A stretch of DNA of 9,953 nt from Christensenella sp. UBA1782 (GTDB lineage: Bacteria; Bacillota; Clostridia; Christensenellales; DTU072). This document shows, in pieces, positions 1-6,095 of the stretch. Location: NCBI GenBank assembly GCA_002315475.1, contig DCGI01000042.1, positions 1 through 9,953 on the forward strand. Reading direction: 5' to 3'. The position numbers were made by a program, and so were the translations under genes. The notes under the pieces were generated by a model. The model had not been told where the DNA came from, searched no databases, and worked only from the letters and a program-made list of their open reading frames with translations. How positions within the stretch are numbered: position 1 is the first letter of the stretch; the number at the start of each line of letters is the position of its first letter.

Positions 1-696
1 GGGGTGTTTTACACGCTGAACAAACTCAAAGTTTCGGTCATGGGCGATATAGGGTGCTATACGCTCGGTGCCGTTCCTCCGCTGTGCGCCATCGAAGCGA
101 CCGTTTGCATGGGTGCGAGTATCGGTATGGCGGTGGGAGCCGAAAAAGCCGATCCCGCCTTTGCGAAGAATACGGTGGCGGTTATCGGAGACTCCACCTT
201 TATTCACAGCGGTATCACCGGTATCGTGGAAGCCGTTTATAACCACTCCAACGTTACCGTCATGATTCTAGACAACAGAACCACCGGTATGACGGGGCAT
301 CAAAACAACCCCGCCAACGGGAAAGACATCCATAACGAAGCTTCCTACGAAATAGACCTTGCCGCCCTCGTCAAGAGTTTGGGCGTGCCGTCGGTCAGCG
401 TGGTCGATCCGTATGATTTGGAAACTTTGGAAAAAACGGTCAAGGAAGAATTGCAAAAAGACGGCGTATCCGTCATCATCTGCAAGCGTCCCTGCGCCTT
501 GTTAAAGAAAGCTTTGTATAAAGGTTTCGTCGTCACCGATTCTTGCAAGAAATGTAAAGCCTGCATGAAGTTGGGTTGCCCTGCCATTCTGTTTACCGAA
601 GACGGGGCAAAGATCGATACGTCGCTGTGTGTGGAATGCGGACTGTGTCAAAAGGTATGTAAGTTCGGTGCCATCGAAGTCGGAGGTAGTTTATGA
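1..696 (+). CDS. iorA: Indolepyruvate ferredoxin oxidoreductase, alpha subunit (3' part)
   Basis: C-terminal 231 codons of the catalytic subunit; the 5' part lies outside the window and the frame is open from base 1, so the GTG at 4 is not the true start. The enzyme oxidatively decarboxylates aryl pyruvates from aromatic amino acids to acyl-CoA and reduces ferredoxin in the cytoplasm. Seen in the sequence: GDIGCYTLG (nt 43-69), typical of IorA; a TPP/Mg-binding stretch beginning GDST (nt 187) and running to LDNRTTGMTGHQ with the metal-ligand Asn at nt 274; then a ferredoxin domain with eight Cys codons at 544, 553, 562, 577 and 628, 637, 646, 658, enough for two [4Fe-4S] clusters. The second cluster reads VCKFGAI, so the Pro usual after the last Cys is Lys. 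The stop overlaps the iorB start (ATGA), indicating a two-gene operon with coupled translation. The IorA family assignment is firm. The exact keto-acid substrate is inferred from the family. Confidence 0.95.
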   Translation, partial: GVFYTLNKLKVSVMGDIGCYTLGAVPPLCAIEATVCMGASIGMAVGAEKADPAFAKNTVAVIGDSTFIHSGITGIVEAVYNHSNVTVMILDNRTTGMTGHQNNPANGKDIHNEASYEIDLAALVKSLGVPSVSVVDPYDLETLEKTVKEELQKDGVSVIICKRPCALLKKALYKGFVVTDSCKKCKACMKLGCPAILFTEDGAKIDTSLCVECGLCQKVCKFGAIEVGGSL

Positions 697-1247
697 ATAT
701 TTTAATTACGGGTGTAGGCGGTCAAGGAACCTTGCTCGCTTCCAGAGTGTTGGGAAAATACGCACTCGATAACGGGCTGGACTGTAAACTCAGCGAAGTG
801 CACGGTATGTCGCAACGGGGCGGAAGCGTCATAACCTTCGTAAGAATCGGAGAAAACATTTGCTCGCCGCTTATCGAAGAAGGGGGTGCCGATATTATTT
901 TGGCGTTTGAAAAACTGGAAGCTTTGCGCTATGCGCATTATCTGAAAGAAAGGGGATTTTTGTTGTATTCCACGCAGGAAATCATGCCCATGCCCGTCGT
1001 AACGGGTGCCTGCAAATATCCCGACGACATTGAAAAAAGACTGCCCGAAAAATCAATGGGAATCGACGCTCTTGCCTTGGCGGAACAAGCCGGAAACAGC
1101 AAGGCGGCGAACTCCGTTATTTTGGGTGCGTTTACCAAAATCATGGGATTGTCGTACGATAAAATGAAGGCAGCCTTGCTCGGTTGTATCCCTGCCAAAC
1201 TCACCGAAATCAACGAGAAGGCGTTTGAGTTCGGCTATAACGCATAA
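693..1247 (+). CDS. iorB: Indolepyruvate ferredoxin oxidoreductase, beta subunit
   Basis: Complete 184-residue gamma-type domain of the pyruvate:ferredoxin oxidoreductase superfamily. It pairs with IorA to form the active cytoplasmic enzyme. Seen: an N-terminal glycine-rich GVGGQGTLLAS (residues 7-17) and the family hallmark EVHGMSQRGGSV (35-46), both diagnostic of IorB-like subunits. The length is close to that of stand-alone IorB proteins, which carry no Fe-S or TPP motifs, and none are seen here. The ATG overlaps the iorA stop and is served by GGAGGT at 682-687, 5 nt upstream and inside iorA, so the start is well supported and translation is probably coupled. An intrinsic terminator about 35 nt past the stop closes the operon. 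A related 2-oxoacid oxidoreductase gamma subunit is the only serious alternative, and the adjacent IorA argues against it. Confidence 0.94.
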   Translation: MNILITGVGGQGTLLASRVLGKYALDNGLDCKLSEVHGMSQRGGSVITFVRIGENICSPLIEEGGADIILAFEKLEALRYAHYLKERGFLLYSTQEIMPMPVVTGACKYPDDIEKRLPEKSMGIDALALAEQAGNSKAANSVILGAFTKIMGLSYDKMKAALLGCIPAKLTEINEKAFEFGYNA

Positions 1248-1282
1248 AAGACGGTTTGGAATCCCAAAAACAAGAATTACGG

Positions 1283-1312
1283 AAGCCAATCGTTTTATTC
1301 GATTGGCTTTTT
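1283..1312 (+). terminator. Intrinsic terminator after iorAB
   Basis: Perfect 10-bp stem AAGCCAATCG / CGATTGGCTT (1283-1292 and 1300-1309) around a 7-nt TTTTATT loop. The stem base runs into a five-T tract (1308-1312). It sits 35 nt after the iorB stop and 17 nt before the tcdA start, so it separates the fermentation operon from tcdA. The T-tract is short and followed by CC, so some readthrough into tcdA is possible. Confidence 0.85.
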
Positions 1313-1329
1313 CCATAAAAGGAAAAGAT

Positions 1330-2022
1330 ATGACGGAAGAAAGATTTTGTCGGACGGAACTTCTTATCGGAGAAGAAAAATTACAAAAAATACAGGCGTC
1401 GCACGTCGCCGTTTTCGGGGTGGGCGGCGTCGGAGGATACGTTGCGGAAGCCCTTGCTCGGGCGGGTGTTGGAGAGTTGACTTTGGTCGATGCGGACAGG
1501 GTTTGCCTTTCCAACGTAAACCGACAGATTCTGGCTCTTTCTTCCACCGTAGGTCTTCTCAAAGTCGAGGTTGCGAAGCAGCGGATTCTTGACATAAATC
1601 CTGCCTGCCGCGTTCATGCCAAACCTCTGTTTTTCTTGCCCGAAAACGCCGAAGAAATCAACTTTTCGTCTTTCGATTACGTTGCCGACTGCATCGATAC
1701 GGTGTCGGGAAAAATCGCTTTGGTGGAGCGGTCGAAAGAAAAAAACGTGCCGATTATTTGTGCGGCGGGGGCGGGGAACAAGCTCGATCCGACGCTGTTC
1801 CGCGTGGCGGATATTTCGGAAACTTCGGTTTGTCCGCTTGCTCGCGTCATGCGGACGGAATTGAAAAAAAGAGGAATAAAAGGGGTAAAATGCGTATACT
1901 CCGTCGAACAGGCGATTGCGGTAAAAGGCGAAGAACGCAAAACGGTGGGGAGCATATCGTTCGTTCCGTCCGTCGTCGGTTTGTTGATGGCGAGCGAAAT
2001 TCTTCGGGATTTGATGAAATAA
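1330..2022 (+). CDS. tcdA: tRNA threonylcarbamoyladenosine dehydratase (ThiF/E1-like)
   Basis: 230-residue member of the ThiF/MoeB/E1-like superfamily, best matching TcdA (CsdL/YgdL/YrvM). TcdA uses ATP to cyclise t6A at position 37 of ANN-decoding tRNAs into ct6A. Seen: the opening FCRTELLIGEEKLQKI, typical of this family; the ATP-binding glycine loop GVGGVGG (residues 30-36); LVDADRV (52-58) with ribose-binding acid; the SNVNRQ motif (61-66); Lys78 where the adenylation lysine is expected; DCIDT (120-124); and AAGAGNKLDPT (145-155). No CxxC zinc pairs or rhodanese domain are visible, which argues against MoeB or ThiF. Where many TcdA proteins have DPLA, this one has CPLA (Cys168). I place the start at the ATG at 1330, preceded by a modest AAAGGA (1318-1323), because the open frame upstream runs through iorB and the terminator. 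No clear promoter is seen between the terminator and the gene. The family is certain; the tRNA role is inferred by homology. Confidence 0.88.
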   Translation: MTEERFCRTELLIGEEKLQKIQASHVAVFGVGGVGGYVAEALARAGVGELTLVDADRVCLSNVNRQILALSSTVGLLKVEVAKQRILDINPACRVHAKPLFFLPENAEEINFSSFDYVADCIDTVSGKIALVERSKEKNVPIICAAGAGNKLDPTLFRVADISETSVCPLARVMRTELKKRGIKGVKCVYSVEQAIAVKGEERKTVGSISFVPSVVGLLMASEILRDLMK

Positions 2023-2052
2023 AAGGGAATTTTGTGGATTTTATCCCTTTTT
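2021..2052 (+). terminator. Probable intrinsic terminator after tcdA
   Basis: An 8-bp stem AAAAGGGA / TCCCTTTT (2021-2028 and 2044-2051) begins on the last two bases of the tcdA stop codon and encloses a 15-nt loop. The T run at 2048-2052 follows the CCC. The stem has only three G-C pairs and a large loop, so it is weaker than the iorB terminator. A smaller competing hairpin, GGAT-TTT-ATCC, lies in the loop and 3' arm. Its position just upstream of a strong promoter supports a real transcription boundary. Confidence 0.6.
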
Positions 2053-2067
2053 GTATGTGTAGGTTGT

Positions 2068-2096
2068 TTGACTATTTTTACGGGATATAATATAAT
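2068..2096 (+). promoter_or_regulatory. Sigma-A promoter for ispE-glgBCDAP
   Basis: TTGACT at 2068-2073 and a perfect TATAAT at 2091-2096 are separated by exactly 17 bp, one base from the full vegetative consensus. A second, overlapping pair (TTGTTT at 2064-2069, TATAAT at 2086-2091, 16-bp spacing) could fire about 5 nt further upstream. The predicted start of transcription for the main pair is near 2103, two bases before the ispE ATG. No other promoter of this quality is evident between here and the window end, so it probably serves the whole downstream run of genes. Confidence 0.82.
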
Positions 2097-2106
2097 AATA
2101 TTATAT
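2085..2106. repeat. AT-only perfect inverted repeat over the -10 box and ispE start
   Basis: ATATAATA (2085-2092) and TATTATAT (2099-2106) are exact reverse complements separated by six bases. The repeat covers the TATAAT box and the first two bases of the ispE ATG. It could be an operator for a dimeric regulator, or simply a by-product of an AT-rich promoter core. An all-AT 8-bp RNA hairpin would be weak, and it would not be fully transcribed from the main predicted start. Confidence 0.5.
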
Positions 2107-2914
2107 GCAGGAGTGTCGAGGTCGAGCGAAAGTCAATCTTTGCTTGAACGTTACGGGGAAAAAGGACGGTTTTCACCTCTTGGACGGGGTGTACGTTTCT
2201 CTCTCCCTTTTCGATACCGTTCGGTTACAAAGAAACGGCTCGGACTTTTGCCGCGTATCGTATACCGACGGCAGAACGTACGCAAACGATTCGGCTCGGA
2301 CGGCGTGTGAACTTTTGCAAAAGACTTTTCATACCGAAGGGTTTGACGTGTTGATAGAAAAACGCATTCCCGAGCGGATGGGACTGGGCGGTTCGTCCGC
2401 CGACGCCGCCGCCGTCGTGCAAGCGTTTACAAAGGAGTTTTCCTATTCCGTCGACCGAGCAATGCTTTTGCGGATGGGAAGCGACGTCCCTTTTCAGGTA
2501 CAGGGCGGTTGCGCCGAAGTAAGAGGATGCGGAGAGAAAATCGACAAACTTTCCTTGCCGAAACTCTTTTGTTGCCTTTTGCTTCCGAGAGAAGGCGTTT
2601 CCACGTCGGCGTGTTTTCGTCTTTACGACGAAATCGGCGGGGAAGAAGTCGACGTGAAAGGTTGTATTGCTTCTTTGCAAAAAAAAGAACCCGTCGACTA
2701 CGGAAACGCCTTAGTAAGAAGTGCCTGTCGCTTGAACGGAAAGGTGGCGGAAGGATTGCGGATTTTACGGCAAGCAGGTTTCTCCTGCGGAATGACGGGC
2801 AGCGGCAGTGCGCTGTTCGGGACGGAATATGACGAAACGTCGTTTTTCGAAAAACGGAAGAAAGTTGTGGCGGGAGAGGACTTTACCGTTCTGACCGTTA
2901 CGACGGAGGAGTAA
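2105..2914 (+). CDS. ispE: 4-diphosphocytidyl-2-C-methyl-D-erythritol kinase
   Basis: 269-residue GHMP kinase that phosphorylates CDP-methylerythritol with ATP, the fourth step of the cytoplasmic MEP pathway to isopentenyl diphosphate. Seen: the N-terminal RAKVNLCLNVTGKKDGFH (residues 7-24), with Lys9 at the conserved AKxNL lysine; the ATP-binding glycine loop GLGGSSADAAA (93-103); GSDVPF (125-130) with the likely catalytic Asp127; and GMTGSGSALFG (229-239), the third GHMP motif. Length is normal for the family. An in-frame stop at 2096-2098 and the absence of another start codon before the essential motif fix the ATG at 2105. There is no Shine-Dalgarno sequence in front of it, and the promoter predicts an mRNA beginning within a few bases of the ATG. 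The next gene, glgB, begins 1-7 nt after the stop and takes its ribosome binding site from the end of ispE, so the two are cotranscribed. The family call is firm. Confidence 0.94.
   Translation: MQECRGRAKVNLCLNVTGKKDGFHLLDGVYVSLSLFDTVRLQRNGSDFCRVSYTDGRTYANDSARTACELLQKTFHTEGFDVLIEKRIPERMGLGGSSADAAAVVQAFTKEFSYSVDRAMLLRMGSDVPFQVQGGCAEVRGCGEKIDKLSLPKLFCCLLLPREGVSTSACFRLYDEIGGEEVDVKGCIASLQKKEPVDYGNALVRSACRLNGKVAEGLRILRQAGFSCGMTGSGSALFGTEYDETSFFEKRKKVVAGEDFTVLTVTTEE
2905..2909 (+). promoter_or_regulatory. glgB Shine-Dalgarno inside ispE
   Basis: GGAGG, extended by AG, lies in the last codons of ispE. It is 6 nt from the GTG at 2916 and 12 nt from the in-frame ATG at 2922. A GGAG at 2908-2911 gives 10 nt to that ATG. 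Spacing slightly favours GTG and codon preference favours ATG. The proteins would differ by two residues. Confidence 0.7.
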
Positions 2915-2915
2915 A

Positions 2916-4874
2916 GTGTTTATGAAAAACTATGACTACCCGGTGTACCTTTTTAACGAAGGAACAAACTATGAATCGTACCGCTTTTTTATGCCGGCGT
3001 ACGTGCAGCACGAAGGCAGAAAGTGTTGGCGATTTCGAGTGTGGGCGCCTCATGCCGAAAGCGTTTCCGTCGTCGGAGATTTTAACGACTGGGACAGAAC
3101 GGTCAACGTCATGGAAAAAGTCGCTTCTTCGGGTATTTGGGAATGTTACGTCCGAAACGCCAAAAAGTTTTCCGCTTATAAATTCAGTTTGGAAGGTGCC
3201 GATCACGTCATTCGTTTGAAAGCCGATCCGTACGCTTCCCATTGTGAAACCGCACCCGCCAACGCTTCGAAGATTTTTGACATCAACGGCTACGATTGGC
3301 AGGACGGGGAGTATTTGAAAGAAAGATCGGGTAAAAATTCCTACGAAAGCCCCATGAACATCTACGAAGTCCACTTGGGTTCGTGGAGAAGATACGAGGA
3401 CGGCAATTATTATTCTTATGCCGACGACGCCAAAGAATTGGTTTCTTACGTGAAAGAAATGGGATATACCCACGTGGAAATATTACCGGTAACCGAACAC
3501 CCCTTCGAGGGCAGTTGGGGCTATCAAACGACGGGACTTTTTGCCCCCACCTCTCGGTACGGAACCCCGCACGACTTTATGGCTTTGGTCGACGCCTTTC
3601 ATAAAGCGGGCATCGGCGTTATTTTGGACTTCGTCGTCAGCCATTTTCCCAAAGACGCCTTCGGCTTGTTTGAGTTCGACGGCACCTGTCTGTACGAATA
3701 CAGCGATATTTATAAGCAGGAACATAAGAACTGGGGAACCAGAGTCTACGACTTTAACAAACCGCAGGTTCGGAGCTTTTTGATCAGTGCGGTGGATTTT
3801 TGGATACAAAACTACCATATCGACGGGATTCGGCTGGATGCCGTCGCCAGTATGTTGTACTTAAACTACGACCGCAGAGCGGGAGAGTGGCAACCGAACG
3901 ATTTCGGCGGCGAATATAACTTGGAAGCCATTTATTTCCTGCAAACGATGAATAAAAATATCCTTTCCCGTCATCCCGACGTTTTGATGATAGCCGAAGA
4001 AAGCACCGCTTTCCCGATGGTAACCATGCCTCCGGCGCTCGGCGGTTTGGGCTTTAATTACAAATGGAATATGGGTTGGATGAACGATATTTTGGATTAT
4101 GTAAAAATCGATCCCTTCTTTCGGGCGGGGGCGCATAACAAGATTACCTTCTCCATTACTTACGCATTCAGCGAAAACTATATTTTGCCGTTCTCTCACG
4201 ACGAAGTGGTGCATGGCAAACTGAGTTTGATCGGACGGATTCCCTGTGGCTACGAAGATAAATTCGGCGGCGTCAAAACATTACTGTCCTATCAAATGGC
4301 GCATCCGGGTAAAAAACTGAACTTTATGGGCAACGAATTCGCTCAGTTTATCGAGTGGGATAACAATAAAGAATTGGATTGGTTGTTGCTTGCGTATCCG
4401 GCACATATCGGTTTTCGAGAATACGTCAAGGATTTGAATTGGTTTTATCGGGAAAATAAAGAATTATACGAACTGGACACTTCGTACGACGGTTTCAAAT
4501 GGACGGTCGTGGACGATAATTTGCAAAATATCGTCGTCTTCACACGCTACGCCAAGAACGGCGACAGCTTGATTTTCGTGGCGAATTTCTCTCTGTCGGA
4601 AAGACGGGGGTATCAAATCGGCGTCGATAAGAAGGGACTGTACGAAGAAGTACTCCATACCGAGCACGTCAAGTACGGCGGAAAGGTGGAGTATCGGGAA
4701 CACGAAACGATCGATATACCCAATCACGGAAAGAAACAGTCCATCGTCCTGACCGTCGAAGCCAACGCCGCCATGTTCATCCGCTTAAAGAAAGAATATG
4801 CGGTGGAAGAAGACATAGTATTGATTGATACCACACCGGACGAACCGGCACCCAAAACCAAAAAGAAAAAATAA
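2916..4874 (+). CDS. glgB: 1,4-alpha-glucan branching enzyme
   Basis: 652-residue GH13 enzyme that cuts alpha-1,4 glucan chains and rejoins them as alpha-1,6 branches during glycogen synthesis in the cytoplasm. Domains seen: an N-terminal CBM48 module (about 36-125, with RVWAPHAESVSVVGDFNDWD); the catalytic barrel from about 147 (NIYEVHLGSW), with region I DFVVSHF (238-244), region II IRLDAVASM (305-313, nucleophile Asp308), region III MIAEEST (358-364, acid/base Glu361) and region IV LPFSHDEVVHGK (424-435, Asp429); then an all-beta C-terminal domain. It is shorter than the E. coli enzyme (728) because it lacks the extra N-terminal module, as in many Bacillota. The last 25 residues form an acidic stretch followed by a Pro/Lys tail ending KTKKKK, outside the conserved fold. 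The start is ambiguous between GTG 2916 (used for numbering) and ATG 2922. glgC begins 13 nt after the stop. Identification is firm. Confidence 0.96.
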   Translation: MFMKNYDYPVYLFNEGTNYESYRFFMPAYVQHEGRKCWRFRVWAPHAESVSVVGDFNDWDRTVNVMEKVASSGIWECYVRNAKKFSAYKFSLEGADHVIRLKADPYASHCETAPANASKIFDINGYDWQDGEYLKERSGKNSYESPMNIYEVHLGSWRRYEDGNYYSYADDAKELVSYVKEMGYTHVEILPVTEHPFEGSWGYQTTGLFAPTSRYGTPHDFMALVDAFHKAGIGVILDFVVSHFPKDAFGLFEFDGTCLYEYSDIYKQEHKNWGTRVYDFNKPQVRSFLISAVDFWIQNYHIDGIRLDAVASMLYLNYDRRAGEWQPNDFGGEYNLEAIYFLQTMNKNILSRHPDVLMIAEESTAFPMVTMPPALGGLGFNYKWNMGWMNDILDYVKIDPFFRAGAHNKITFSITYAFSENYILPFSHDEVVHGKLSLIGRIPCGYEDKFGGVKTLLSYQMAHPGKKLNFMGNEFAQFIEWDNNKELDWLLLAYPAHIGFREYVKDLNWFYRENKELYELDTSYDGFKWTVVDDNLQNIVVFTRYAKNGDSLIFVANFSLSERRGYQIGVDKKGLYEEVLHTEHVKYGGKVEYREHETIDIPNHGKKQSIVLTVEANAAMFIRLKKEYAVEEDIVLIDTTPDEPAPKTKKKK

Positions 4875-4887
4875 GGAGAAAAGCCAA

Positions 4888-6084
4888 ATGTTGACCACGA
4901 AGAAAGAATGTGTCGCCATGTTGCTTGCGGGCGGACAAGGCACAAGACTGGGAGTTCTTACGAAGGACGTCGCCAAACCCGCCGTACCGTTCGGCGGAAA
5001 GTACCGCATCATTGATTTCCCTATTTCCAATACCATCAATTCGGGAATAGATACCATCGGCGTACTGACGCAATATCAACCTTTTGAATTGAATCAGTAT
5101 ATCGGAAACGGTCAACCTTGGGACTTGGACCGGTTGAACGGGGGAGCTTTTGTATTGCCTCCTTACCAAAGGGGTAAATCGGGAGAATGGTATAAGGGTA
5201 CGGCAAACGCCATTTACCAAAATATCAATTTTATCGACCGCTACGATCCCGATTACGTTTTGATCCTTTCGGGCGATCATATTTACAAAATGGACTACGC
5301 CGAAATGTTGGCTTTCCACAAACAAAAGAACGCCGACTGCACCATAGCCGTCTTGGAAGTCAGTTTGGAAGAAGCCTCCCGTTTCGGTATCATGAATACG
5401 AACGACGACGGCAGCGTATACGAATTTGAAGAAAAGCCCAAAAAGCCGAAGTCGACCAAAGCCAGTATGGGTATTTATATTTTCTCTTGGGCAAAACTCC
5501 GAGATTATTTGATTCGGGACGAAGAGAATAAGAGTTCTTCCAACGATTTCGGAAAGAATATCATCCCCGACATGCTCGCCGACGGACAAAAATTGTTTGC
5601 GTACGATTTTTCGGGATATTGGAAAGACGTAGGGACGATCAGTTCCTTATGGGAAGCCAATATGGATTTGCTCCATCCCGAAAGCGGATTGGTCATCAAC
5701 GACAGAAATTGGAAAATTTACGCCAGAAATATCGCATATCCTCCGCAATACATAGGAAACGGGGCATTTTTGGACAATAGCATCGTCAGTGAAGGCTGTC
5801 AGATCTTCGGTACCGTCGTCAATTCCGTCGTCTATCAAGGTGCTACGGTTGCCAAAGGTGCCGAAATACGAGACAGTATCGTCATGCCGAATGCGGTCAT
5901 CGGAGAAAACGCAAGAATCAGTCACGCCATAGTCGGGTGGAACACCGTCGTGGGAAATAACAGCGTCATCGGGGCACCGCAAGACGCTCCCGTAAAGGGA
6001 GAGTGGAACATTGCCGTCGTGGGGCCGGAAATGACGCTGGCAAGAAACACCGTCGTCCGCGAAGGCGAAATGATCGGAAGATAA
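4888..6084 (+). CDS. glgC: Glucose-1-phosphate adenylyltransferase, catalytic subunit
   Basis: 398 residues. It makes ADP-glucose from ATP and glucose-1-phosphate, the committed step of bacterial glycogen synthesis. Seen: nucleotide-binding LLAGGQGTRL (12-21); PAVPFGGKYRIIDF (31-44), where Lys38 aligns with the activator-site lysine of E. coli GlgC; GTANAI (104-109); SGDHIYKMDY (128-137) with catalytic Asp130; FEEKP (180-184) and SMGIYIF (193-199), the glucose-1-phosphate site; and YWKDVGTI (244-251). From about 285 there are hexapeptide-type repeats of the C-terminal left-handed beta helix. All catalytic motifs are intact and length is usual. The start is the ATG at 4888 with AAGGAG (4873-4878) 9 nt upstream, overlapping the glgB stop; the longer open frame extends back into glgB and has no comparable site. 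glgD follows after 11 nt. In Bacillota, GlgC commonly works with GlgD in a mixed tetramer, which is the likely arrangement here. Confidence 0.96.
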   Translation: MLTTKKECVAMLLAGGQGTRLGVLTKDVAKPAVPFGGKYRIIDFPISNTINSGIDTIGVLTQYQPFELNQYIGNGQPWDLDRLNGGAFVLPPYQRGKSGEWYKGTANAIYQNINFIDRYDPDYVLILSGDHIYKMDYAEMLAFHKQKNADCTIAVLEVSLEEASRFGIMNTNDDGSVYEFEEKPKKPKSTKASMGIYIFSWAKLRDYLIRDEENKSSSNDFGKNIIPDMLADGQKLFAYDFSGYWKDVGTISSLWEANMDLLHPESGLVINDRNWKIYARNIAYPPQYIGNGAFLDNSIVSEGCQIFGTVVNSVVYQGATVAKGAEIRDSIVMPNAVIGENARISHAIVGWNTVVGNNSVIGAPQDAPVKGEWNIAVVGPEMTLARNTVVREGEMIGR

Positions 6085-6095
6085 GGAGGCAGGTT

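Noticed and set aside
1225..1329. 35-codon upstream extension of tcdA
   Set aside because: It overlaps the end of iorB and reads through the intrinsic terminator hairpin. The family N-terminus (FCRTELLIGEE) begins right after the ATG at 1330.
2032..2310. 92-codon + strand frame with a hydrophobic N-terminus, covering the promoter and the start of ispE
   Set aside because: It begins inside the tcdA terminator, overlaps the ispE coding sequence in another frame, lacks a ribosome binding site, and its hydrophobic start is translated AT-rich promoter DNA.
4855..4874. A-rich end of glgB (AAA/AAG codons) as a programmed frameshift site
   Set aside because: The bases do not form a proper X XXY YYZ slippery heptamer in frame, the site is at the natural stop, and no stimulatory hairpin follows.
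4777..5589. Long antisense open frame (270 codons) across glgB/glgC, and similar ones at 2898-3473, 1053-1595 and 6285-6962 on the - strand
   Set aside because: They lie opposite firmly identified genes, have no recognisable domain or consistent ribosome binding site, and are explained by the rarity of TTA, CTA and TCA codons in the real genes.
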